From Eubacterium sp. (GTDB lineage Bacteria; Bacillota; Clostridia; Lachnospirales; Lachnospiraceae), in NCBI GenBank assembly GCA_022764165.1, contig JALERM010000085.1, forward strand, positions 21,809 through 85,808: a stretch of DNA of 64,000 nucleotides, read 5' to 3'. Within the stretch, counting starts at the first letter, position 1. Each line of letters starts with the position of its first letter. The position numbers were made by a program, and so were the translations under genes. Positions 18,601-26,083 of the stretch are shown piece after piece. The notes below the pieces were generated by a model. The model was not told the DNA's origin. It searched no databases and worked only from the letters and a program-made list of their open reading frames with translations.

Positions 18601-18665
18601 GGGGTGACTGGGGGACGGGTTCGGGGTCACAATGAGTGACCCCGAACCCGTCCCCCAGTCACCCC
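18601..18665. repeat. Hairpin element C: 30-bp perfect inverted repeat between convergent genes
   Basis: Arms 18601-18630 and 18636-18665 are perfectly complementary over 30 bp around the loop AATGA, and are G/C-rich, with GGGGGACGGGTTCGGGG in the left arm. The right arm contains the last Gly codon and stop of recJ. It can act as a bidirectional terminator for the two converging genes, but it lacks T-runs. The GGGGACGG string recurs in the flank of element A (minus strand) and resembles REP-type motifs known beside Y1 transposases; that resemblance is from memory and unverified. Confidence 0.85.
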
Positions 18666-20374
18666 TGATAATGCCGTATAACAATCTGTATGGTTTCTCT
18701 TCCCATATAACTGTTTATCTCAGGATAGTAAACCACCGACAATGTCTGTTTTCCGCGGATGTCTTCACAAAACTTATCCCCATCGCCGAAATAAATGGCT
18801 TCCATAGTGTATCCTGCCTCATCGGCTACCTGCATTTTCACTACATTTCTTCCGCTCCCCAGCACTCTGCTGCGAAGTACTCTCAGGCCTTTCTGAGCAA
18901 ATACCGGCTTCTCGTTTCCTTTTCCGAAGGGTTCCAGTATTTTCAGTTCCTGGATCAGTTCTTTCCGTATGTAGTTGATGGGCATGGGCACATCGATGGA
19001 AACTTTTTCAATAAAGTCTTCGGGCTCCAGGCCTGATAATTCGTTGAGTTTTCTCCGGAATGGCTCAATGTTGTCTTCTTCCAGTGAGAGCCCGGCTGCC
19101 ATGGGGTGGCCTCCGAACTTTGTCAGGTATTCTCTGCACTCACATAATTTTTCGTACATGGAATAGCATTCTGTGGAACGGCCCGAACCTTTCACTCCTT
19201 CTTCTCCCTGGGTGAGCACGAAGGAGGGCTTATGATATTTTTCTCTGATTCTTCCGGCAATGATTCCGGCAAGGCTCTCGTGACATTCTGGTAAATACAC
19301 CACCAGGACGCTGTCATTTTTCAGGTCTGTTGTTTCAACAAGATGAATCGCCTGCTCCACTCCCTGATTTGTCATTTCTTTTCTGCTGTCATTCAGGCTT
19401 TTCAAATCACCGGCCAGACGCGCAGCCTCTTCCTGATTGTCAGCGCACAGCAGTTTCAGGGATCGTCTGGCAGTGTCCAGGCGTCCGCTGGCATTCAAAC
19501 AGGGGCCAATCACAAACCCGATATGGTATGGGGAAATATTTTGTGGTTCCAGATTGTTGACACGGATCAATTCCAGAAGACCCATATTGGTAGTATGATG
19601 CAGCCGTTTCAGTCCTTCCTTCACAATGATGCGGTTCTCTTTTACCAGATCCATCACGTCCCCGATTGTGGCAATTGCAGCATACTCCAGCATCCTGTCC
19701 ACAATGTCTGTATCCGGCTGCAGTCTCTGATATAATGCCTCAACAAGTTTCAGTGCAACTCCCGCACCGCAAAGACTGGAGAAAGGGTAAGTACATGCTT
19801 TCTGTTTGGGGTTGATAATTGCATCTGCCGGAGGCAGGACTTCTATTCTGCCTTCTGTGGTATCCTCGAAAGGCACCTCGTGATGATCTGTCACAAGAAC
19901 AGTCATGCCCAGCGCCTTTGCCCGCTCAATCTGCGTCCGCGCCGCAATCCCATTGTCGCAAGTAATGATCGTATCCCGTCCTTCCTGATACGCCTGCTCA
20001 ATCAGATGTTCATTGATACCGTAACCGTCTGTAATTCTATTGGGAATTACATGATCCACATCAGCCCCCAGCCCTTCCAGACTTTTCAACAAAATATACG
20101 TAGACATCACACCATCAATATCATAATCTCCGATAATACGGATCCTGCTGCCTGCTCGTATCTTTTCTGTCAGGATATCCACTGTTTTTTCCATATCTTT
20201 CATTAGCCAGGGACTGTGCATCTGCTCTCTGGTACCATGCAGGTATTCATGGATTGCTTCATCACCGACCACATCCCTGTTTCTAATCAGGCGCGCCGTC
20301 ACCTGATCAATACCAAATCTCTGTGCAATTGCCTGAAAATCCGCTCTTTTAGCGGCAATCATCCATTTTTCCAT
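18659..20374 (-). CDS. recJ: Single-strand-specific 5'-3' exonuclease RecJ
   Basis: 571-aa DHH-family nuclease for recombination and mismatch repair. Motifs seen are GDYDIDGVMS (motif I), TCDNGIA, VTDHHEVP (DHH) and GPCLNASGRLDTA, followed by the DHHA1 domain with KGSGRS and FGGHPMAAGLS. The ATG at 20374 is preferred because GGAGCG lies upstream and the family N-terminus (KWMIAAKR) follows at once. It lies 53 bp behind secDF, the gap holding a strong hairpin. Its final codons are inside inverted repeat C. It is somewhat shorter than RecJ proteins with extra C-terminal domains. Confidence 0.93.
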   Translation of the reverse strand: MEKWMIAAKRADFQAIAQRFGIDQVTARLIRNRDVVGDEAIHEYLHGTREQMHSPWLMKDMEKTVDILTEKIRAGSRIRIIGDYDIDGVMSTYILLKSLEGLGADVDHVIPNRITDGYGINEHLIEQAYQEGRDTIITCDNGIAARTQIERAKALGMTVLVTDHHEVPFEDTTEGRIEVLPPADAIINPKQKACTYPFSSLCGAGVALKLVEALYQRLQPDTDIVDRMLEYAAIATIGDVMDLVKENRIIVKEGLKRLHHTTNMGLLELIRVNNLEPQNISPYHIGFVIGPCLNASGRLDTARRSLKLLCADNQEEAARLAGDLKSLNDSRKEMTNQGVEQAIHLVETTDLKNDSVLVVYLPECHESLAGIIAGRIREKYHKPSFVLTQGEEGVKGSGRSTECYSMYEKLCECREYLTKFGGHPMAAGLSLEEDNIEPFRRKLNELSGLEPEDFIEKVSIDVPMPINYIRKELIQELKILEPFGKGNEKPVFAQKGLRVLRSRVLGSGRNVVKMQVADEAGYTMEAIYFGDGDKFCEDIRGKQTLSVVYYPEINSYMGRETIQIVIRHYQG

Positions 20375-20394
20375 AATTTCGCTCCATACAGAAA

Positions 20395-20422
20395 GATAAT
20401 CCCGGGGCACCCCGGGATTATC
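20395..20422 (-). terminator. 13-bp perfect hairpin between secDF and recJ
   Basis: Arms 20395-20407 and 20410-20422 (GATAATCCCGGGG and its complement) are perfect, with two bases between. In secDF sense it is followed by TTTCTG, a weak T-run. It probably gives partial termination or an mRNA end, lowering recJ relative to secDF. Confidence 0.65.
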
Positions 20423-20427
20423 GCTTC

Positions 20428-22575
20428 CTATTTCTTTTCAGGTTTAAATTTTGTTCTCAGTGTATACCACAAGGTACCGGTTACGCATACAGAGGAGTAT
20501 GCACCACAGATGATACCTACCATAATCGGAAGTGCAAACTCACGAATGGAAGCTACACCCAGGATAAACAGCACAAATATAGTGATGAATGTGGTAAAGG
20601 ATGTATAAATACTTCTGGTCAGTGTCTGTGTGATACTTTCATTTACAACATCTGCCAGATCCTGTTTTTTGCCCATCGATTTCATGTTCTCACGGATACG
20701 GTCAAAAATAACGATGGTTGCATTGATGGAGTATCCGACAATTGTCAGCATGCAGGCAATGAAGGTATTACCTACCGATACACGGGCAACCGCATAGAAC
20801 CCGAGAACAACCAGAACGTCATGTACCAGAGCCAGAACTGCACTGGAGGCAAAACGTACATCTTTGAAACGGAACCAGATGTAGATCAGCATACAGATGG
20901 TTGCGATCACTACTGCAATCACTGCATCTCTTCTCATCTCAGAACTTACTGTGGAAGAAATACTTTCTGCAGATATTGTGGATTCGTCCACACCGAATTC
21001 ATCCACCAGTTTCTGGTTCAGTTCTTCTCTCTCTTCCAGAGAAAGGGAACGTGTCTTGATGATGACAGCGTTGCTTCCTGCAACTTTTGCTGCCTGAATA
21101 TTGGCATCACCGGTCACTTCCTGAACCACCGGTTTTACTTCCTTATCAATATCTTCAATGGACAGGTCTTCGTTGAAGGTTACATTGGTGGAAGTTCCTC
21201 CCATGAACTCCAGGCTGTAGTTCAGAGCCTTTCCGTCTTTTGCAGAGAAAATGCCCATTCCCACAGGTGCCACCAGAATCAGAATCAGAGAAATTGTAAA
21301 GAATATTTTTCTTCTTCCCACAAAATCAATGGTTTTTCTTTCTTTCTGGCGTCCGTAGTATTTTTCATCACGAAGTCCCACTGCATAAAATGCGTTGGTG
21401 ATCAGGCGGGATACTACCAGTGCGGTAAACATAGACAGTACAATACCGAGAGCCAGAGTCATGGCAAAACCTTTCACACTTCCTGTTCCCATTGCACCCA
21501 GTACCGCTGCGGCAATCAAAGTAGTAATGTTACCATCCACGATTGCGGATGTAGCTTTCTGGAAACCTGTTTTGATAGAGGTTCTGACACTCTTGCCGGC
21601 TGCAATTTCCTCACGGATACGTGCATAGATAATAACGTTCGCATCCACTGCCATACCGATGGACAGGATGATACCTGCGATACCCGGCAGTGTAAGAGTC
21701 AGGTCAAATGCATTCAGCATCAACAGTTCCAGACCGGTATAGATTGCCAGTGACAATGCGGCAACCACACCCGGAAGTGCATAGACAATCATCATAAATA
21801 CAGCAACCAGTGCCAGACCGATACCACCGGCGATCAGACTTGTTTTGATAGCCTGCTGACCCAGCTGTGCGCCTACAACACTGGAACGAAGTTCTTCCAG
21901 TTCCAGTTTCAGAGAACCGATACGGATAATGGAAGCCAGACTTTTTGCCTCTTCAATACTGCTCTGTCCACTGATTTCTGCTTTTCCATCGGAAATCACA
22001 GCCTGAACGGTAGGGGCACTGATGGTTTCACCATCATATACAATGGCGATTGTTTTATTCAGATTTTCTTCTGTAGCTTTTGCAAATTTGTCTGTTCCGT
22101 CTTTGGTCAGTGTAAGAGAAACTACATATTTTTTTACTCCGGTGTTCGGGTCATCATACACAGCTCCCTGTGCATCCGCAATATCAGATCCATTCAGAAC
22201 TACTTCACCGCTCTCATCCTGGAATTCCAGAGAACCCGGTTTTCCCAGTTCTTCAAGAATCTTGTTTGCATCGCTGACGCCCGGAATCTCCACGTTGATC
22301 CGGTCATTGCCTTCCTGATAAACCTGCGCTTCATTACTGTAGCTTTCCACACGTTTCTGAAGCTTGTAGATGGTGTCATCCATATCACTCTGTGACGGAT
22401 CGTCACCCTTTACCCGGTAGGTGATGCTGACACCGCCTGCCAGGTCCAGACCGGTCTTGATATTTTTCGCAGCACCGGTTCCTGTCGGTCCAAATCCCAC
22501 AGCAGAGGTAAAGGCCAGAAGGCCAATGACAACTGCGGTCAGAATCAGGACCAGAATTCCCTGTTTTTTCTTCAT
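20428..22575 (-). CDS. secDF: Protein translocase subunits SecD and SecF, fused
   Basis: 715-aa membrane protein that helps Sec-dependent export using the proton or sodium gradient. The SecD half (1-about 410) starts with one helix, then GLDLAGGVSITYRV and an external domain, then five helices with the conserved GIAGIILSIGMAVDANVIIY. The SecF half (about 425-715) has LEFMGGTSTNVTF and VGYSINATIVIFDRIREN. The fused form is usual in Bacillota. It sits 12 nt behind scfB; the SCIFF maturase-secDF neighbourhood is conserved in clostridia. Confidence 0.96.
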   Translation of the reverse strand: MKKKQGILVLILTAVVIGLLAFTSAVGFGPTGTGAAKNIKTGLDLAGGVSITYRVKGDDPSQSDMDDTIYKLQKRVESYSNEAQVYQEGNDRINVEIPGVSDANKILEELGKPGSLEFQDESGEVVLNGSDIADAQGAVYDDPNTGVKKYVVSLTLTKDGTDKFAKATEENLNKTIAIVYDGETISAPTVQAVISDGKAEISGQSSIEEAKSLASIIRIGSLKLELEELRSSVVGAQLGQQAIKTSLIAGGIGLALVAVFMMIVYALPGVVAALSLAIYTGLELLMLNAFDLTLTLPGIAGIILSIGMAVDANVIIYARIREEIAAGKSVRTSIKTGFQKATSAIVDGNITTLIAAAVLGAMGTGSVKGFAMTLALGIVLSMFTALVVSRLITNAFYAVGLRDEKYYGRQKERKTIDFVGRRKIFFTISLILILVAPVGMGIFSAKDGKALNYSLEFMGGTSTNVTFNEDLSIEDIDKEVKPVVQEVTGDANIQAAKVAGSNAVIIKTRSLSLEEREELNQKLVDEFGVDESTISAESISSTVSSEMRRDAVIAVVIATICMLIYIWFRFKDVRFASSAVLALVHDVLVVLGFYAVARVSVGNTFIACMLTIVGYSINATIVIFDRIRENMKSMGKKQDLADVVNESITQTLTRSIYTSFTTFITIFVLFILGVASIREFALPIMVGIICGAYSSVCVTGTLWYTLRTKFKPEKK

Positions 22576-22587
22576 TTTTATTACCTC

Positions 22588-23946
22588 TTATTCTTCTGCT
22601 TCAGCAGCTTTTATCATGATTGCACACTCCACTCTCTTTCTCTGAAGCTGGCAGCCGATATCATACACATCATTGATATTGCCCTTGAAATTATAGGCAT
22701 TGGCTGCACATCCTCCGCTGCAGTAGAAACGTGCAAAACATTTTTTACACTCTTCTTTGGCATAAACATTACAGTTTTTAAACTCACCGCAGATTTCCGG
22801 TCTTGTAATACCCTCATCCACGTTGCCGAGAAGGAATTTTTCCTCTCCCACAAACTGATGGCAAGGATACAGATCACCCCATGGAGTCACTGCCAGATAT
22901 TCAGTTCCTGAACCACATCCCGATAACCGCTTATAAACACAGGGGCCACCGGTAAGATCAATCATAAAATGGAAGAAATTAAAGCCATTGCCTTCCTTTT
23001 TCCGTCTGATCATTTCTTTTGCCAGTTTATCGTACTCTTCGAAAATTTTCGGTAAATCTTCTTCCCGAAGTGCGTAATCTTCATGTTCAGGGGCCACTAC
23101 CGGCTCCACAGAAATCTGTTTGAATCCCAGATCTGCCAGATGCAGAACATCTTCCGAAAAATCCAGATTATAATGCGTAAAGGTACCTCTGGCATAATAC
23201 TTGTCCTGGTGACGGCTCTGGGCCCATCTCTGGAACTTCGGCACAACGAGATCATAACTTCCTGTTCCTTTGCGGAAAGGTCTCATATGGTCATGGACTT
23301 CTTTTCTTCCGTCGATACTCATAACCACATTTCCCATCTCTTTGTTGCAGAATTCCATAATTTCATCATTTACCAGGACACCATTGGTCGTAAGGGTAAA
23401 ACGGAAGTTTTTGTTATGGATTTTTTCCTGCTCTCTTCCGTATGCCACCAGATCTTTGACCACCTGCCAGTTCATCAGCGGCTCGCCGCCAAAGAAATCC
23501 ACTTCCAGGTTTCTTCTGCTGCCGGAATTGGCAATCAGAAAATCCAGTGCCTTTTTTCCAACTTCGAAGGACATCAGTGCACGTCTTCCATGGTATTCCC
23601 CTTCTTCTGCAAAGCAGTATCTGCAGGCCAGGTTACAGTCATGGGCAATATGCAGACAGAGTGCCTTCACTACCGTCGGTCTGTCTTTAAAATGCTCGAT
23701 GGCGTTCTCATAAATATCTTCTGTAAACAGCATCCCCTGCTCTTTCAGCGTCCCGATTTCTTCCAGGGCTGTATGCAAATCTTCTTCAGCGTATTGCTGT
23801 TTCAACTGTTCTACTACACTATTCTCATCAGTTCCCTTATCCAGAAGGGCAATACAGTCATATACAATATCATCCACCACATGGACAGAACCACTGTTCA
23901 CATCCAGCACAATGGAATAACCGTTGCTTTTATACTGGTGAATCAC
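22588..23946 (-). CDS. scfB: Radical SAM maturase of SCIFF peptide
   Basis: 452-aa enzyme that forms thioether cross-links in the SCIFF peptide encoded just upstream. It has an N-terminal peptide-recognition region, the radical SAM motif CNLACRYCF (about residue 103), GGEPLMNW, and a C-terminal SPASM domain binding two more clusters (cysteines in LTGGPCVYKR, SGCGSGTEY, LYPCHQF and CKKCFARFYCSGGC). The GTG at 23946 is chosen because AAAGGAG lies 8 nt upstream; the ATG 30 bp earlier overlaps that site. It is expressed with scfA, with an intervening hairpin. Confidence 0.95.
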   Translation of the reverse strand: MIHQYKSNGYSIVLDVNSGSVHVVDDIVYDCIALLDKGTDENSVVEQLKQQYAEEDLHTALEEIGTLKEQGMLFTEDIYENAIEHFKDRPTVVKALCLHIAHDCNLACRYCFAEEGEYHGRRALMSFEVGKKALDFLIANSGSRRNLEVDFFGGEPLMNWQVVKDLVAYGREQEKIHNKNFRFTLTTNGVLVNDEIMEFCNKEMGNVVMSIDGRKEVHDHMRPFRKGTGSYDLVVPKFQRWAQSRHQDKYYARGTFTHYNLDFSEDVLHLADLGFKQISVEPVVAPEHEDYALREEDLPKIFEEYDKLAKEMIRRKKEGNGFNFFHFMIDLTGGPCVYKRLSGCGSGTEYLAVTPWGDLYPCHQFVGEEKFLLGNVDEGITRPEICGEFKNCNVYAKEECKKCFARFYCSGGCAANAYNFKGNINDVYDIGCQLQRKRVECAIMIKAAEAEE

Positions 23947-23981
23947 GTAATGTTCTCCTTTCTGATATGAACGCAAAGCAA

Positions 23982-24002
23982 GCAGCGGCTTTCAACCGCT
24001 GC
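23982..24002 (-). terminator. Attenuator-like hairpin between scfA and scfB
   Basis: GCAGCGG (minus strand) pairs with CCGCTGC around a seven-base loop, and is followed only by TTGCTTTGCG. It is likely a partial terminator or mRNA end that makes the peptide more abundant than its maturase, a common arrangement in RiPP operons. Confidence 0.5.
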
Positions 24003-24031
24003 CTGTACGTCTGTGTTTTCACAATGATTAA

Positions 24032-24175
24032 TTATTTGTTGTTTTCGCAGCTCTGATTTCCAACTGTGCAGGATGTCTTGCAAGCAGACTGGCAGGATGT
24101 CTGACATTCGCCACATCCACCTTTTTTTACAGTATTCTGCAAACTTTTTGTATTTAAAGTTTTGATATGTTTCAT
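24032..24175 (-). CDS. scfA: SCIFF ribosomal peptide precursor (six cysteines in forty-five)
   Basis: 47-aa precursor peptide. It starts MKHIKTLNTKSLQNTVKKGG and has six Cys at positions 21, 24, 28, 32, 36 and 43 spaced as in SCIFF, with Ser/Thr residues between them as thioether partners. AAGGAGG lies 8 nt upstream of the ATG. A -10 box (TATAAT, 24209-24214) with a TG extension precedes it. The maturase scfB follows 85 bp downstream. SCIFF is almost universal in clostridia; its biological role is not established. Confidence 0.95.
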   Translation of the reverse strand: MKHIKTLNTKSLQNTVKKGGCGECQTSCQSACKTSCTVGNQSCENNK

Positions 24176-24208
24176 CACTATATCCTCCTTAATGTTATAC
24201 TATTGGCT

Positions 24209-24217
24209 ATTATAACA
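24209..24217 (-). promoter_or_regulatory. Extended -10 promoter element of scfA
   Basis: On the minus strand TGTTATAAT gives an extended -10 (TATAAT at 24209-24214). Only a weak -35 (TTTTAA) is found at 17 bp. The start would lie about 25 nt before the scfA ATG. Confidence 0.5.
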
Positions 24218-24259
24218 CAGCTTTTTTCATTTTAAAAGCATTTTTTTCACTGACTTTCA

Positions 24260-24694
24260 TCACATTAATTGCTGTGCCATGAAGCGTTCCCCCGCTCTGC
24301 TCTTTTTATAACAATAATGAAGAATATCACTTCGGCGGATAATACCGATAAAATTGTCTGCGTCGTCCACTACCGGAACGAAATTCTGCTTCATGGCAAT
24401 CTCTACCAGATCTTCCATGTTGCAGTCAATACTCACCGGTGTGTACTTCCACCGAAGCGGCACACGGCTGATCAGACAGTCTTCTGCCTCTTTTACGTTG
24501 AGAGAATACCTGTCCTTTATGTACCGGAGCAGATCTCCTTCTGTTACGGTCCCCACATACTTTCCATTTTTATTCAGCATGGGAATGGCCGTATACTTGT
24601 GGTACTCTATTTTTTCAAGTACCTGCCGCAGCGTATCATCATTGAAGACATAAGCGACTTCACTTTTTGGTGTTAAAAAAAATAATATATTCAT
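24260..24694 (-). CDS. CBS-domain pair protein
   Basis: 144-aa cytoplasmic protein made of two CBS domains (MNILFFLTPKSEVAYVF, IPMLNKNGKYVGTVTEGDLL; then VPVVDDADNFIGIIRRSDIL). CBS pairs bind adenine nucleotides and regulate partners; no partner is fused here. The ATG at 24694 follows GGGGG at 8 nt, and the conserved part begins there. A TATAAT (minus strand, 24725-24730) suggests a separate promoter. It ends 84 bp before scfA and lies behind the ABC permease gene. Confidence 0.85.
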   Translation of the reverse strand: MNILFFLTPKSEVAYVFNDDTLRQVLEKIEYHKYTAIPMLNKNGKYVGTVTEGDLLRYIKDRYSLNVKEAEDCLISRVPLRWKYTPVSIDCNMEDLVEIAMKQNFVPVVDDADNFIGIIRRSDILHYCYKKSRAGERFMAQQLM

Positions 24695-24793
24695 ATGATA
24701 AACCCCCATTATTTCACTATCTATATTATACAACATTTCACACCATTTTTGATGAATTCGCTGTGAAAAAATCATAACTTTTTTCTTAAAACA

Positions 24794-26071
24794 TTATTCA
24801 TGCCGCAGGGCATCGATCGGGTTCAGGTTTGCTGCTTTGACAGACGGCAGCAATCCGAAAATGATTCCGATCGCCATGGAGAATACTACTGCAAGTATGC
24901 TGGCTGAAAAGCTGATAGCAACCGGGGTCTGCGACATTTTGGCTATCACCTGCGACAATATGATACCGGCAATTACACCAAGGGCACCTCCGATACTGGT
25001 AAGCACTGCCGCTTCCGTCAGGAACTGCCACAGAATCTTTTTCTTCCGGGCACCCAGCGCCTTCTTCAGTCCGATTTCACTGGTACGCTCTGTAACCGAT
25101 ACCAGCATGATGTTCATAACGCCGATACCGCCGACCAGCAAGGAAATACTGGCAATCCATAACAGCTGTTTGTTTGTATTTTCACTGACTTTCTGGAGAT
25201 TCTTAACGGTTTTCAACAAATCTGCCGCACGATAGGAAATACTGTTGCTTTCGCCTTCTCCCTCTGCACTGTTTCCTTTTGAAACCACCAGCTGATTCAT
25301 AATATCTTCTACTTTTTTACCGATACTGCTCATCTCATCGGTACTCTCCGCCATCACACTGACATCCACCGGTTCGTCAAAATTAAACAGAATCGGCCAG
25401 GCTGCCTGTGGAATCATGACCATTCCATTGGTATTCTGATTATATGTGTAATAATCTTCCATACTGTTGATGACCGGTTCAAAGGCGTCTGATTTGCAGA
25501 CACTGCCCACAACAATAAAGGGCTCGCCCTGAATCTCCAGGGTACATCCCATCGGGTTTTTATCGGCGAACAGGGTCTGTGCCGCCGTATCATCCAGCAG
25601 TGCCACCTTCCGTCTCTGTGTGTAATCGTCTTCCACAAAACCTCTTCCTGTTTTCACCACATATCCCTTGGTCTGCAGGAAATTCCGGTCGATGCCGTAC
25701 ATACTCCCACTGTCCAGAGATATTTCTTTATACATAATACCGTCAACCCAGCTTCTGCGATTATAGAATGTGGCATTTTTAACGCCGTCAAGTTCCATAA
25801 TCTGATTTTTCAGTTCATCTGTCAGAATGGAAATACCATCCGGGATTCCCTGATACGTATCATATTCGTACTCTCCCTGGAACAGCCGCACATCCACGTT
25901 ATTGTTTCCTGCACCGATCAGATTCTGCTTAATCTGCTCATTGGTTCCCCGAATGGTGGAAACAATGGAAATGATAGAAGCAATTCCGATAATGATTCCA
26001 AGCATCGTAAGAAATGACCGCATTTTATGAGACCATATGCCGGCAAATGCCAGTCTTATATTTTCCAACAT
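24794..26071 (-). CDS. MacB-like ABC transporter permease
   Basis: 425-aa membrane protein of the MacB/FtsX superfamily. It has an N-terminal helix (RSFLTMLGIIIGIASIISIV), a large external domain (about 45-290), then three helices with GGIGVMNIMLVSVTERTSEIGLKKALGA, the family signature. It forms a mechanotransmission-type exporter with the ATPase at 28186-28866. It is the last gene of a four-gene operon; its start is 12 bp after the long adaptor. Confidence 0.93.
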   Translation of the reverse strand: MLENIRLAFAGIWSHKMRSFLTMLGIIIGIASIISIVSTIRGTNEQIKQNLIGAGNNNVDVRLFQGEYEYDTYQGIPDGISILTDELKNQIMELDGVKNATFYNRRSWVDGIMYKEISLDSGSMYGIDRNFLQTKGYVVKTGRGFVEDDYTQRRKVALLDDTAAQTLFADKNPMGCTLEIQGEPFIVVGSVCKSDAFEPVINSMEDYYTYNQNTNGMVMIPQAAWPILFNFDEPVDVSVMAESTDEMSSIGKKVEDIMNQLVVSKGNSAEGEGESNSISYRAADLLKTVKNLQKVSENTNKQLLWIASISLLVGGIGVMNIMLVSVTERTSEIGLKKALGARKKKILWQFLTEAAVLTSIGGALGVIAGIILSQVIAKMSQTPVAISFSASILAVVFSMAIGIIFGLLPSVKAANLNPIDALRHE

Positions 26072-26083
26072 TACTTCTACCTC

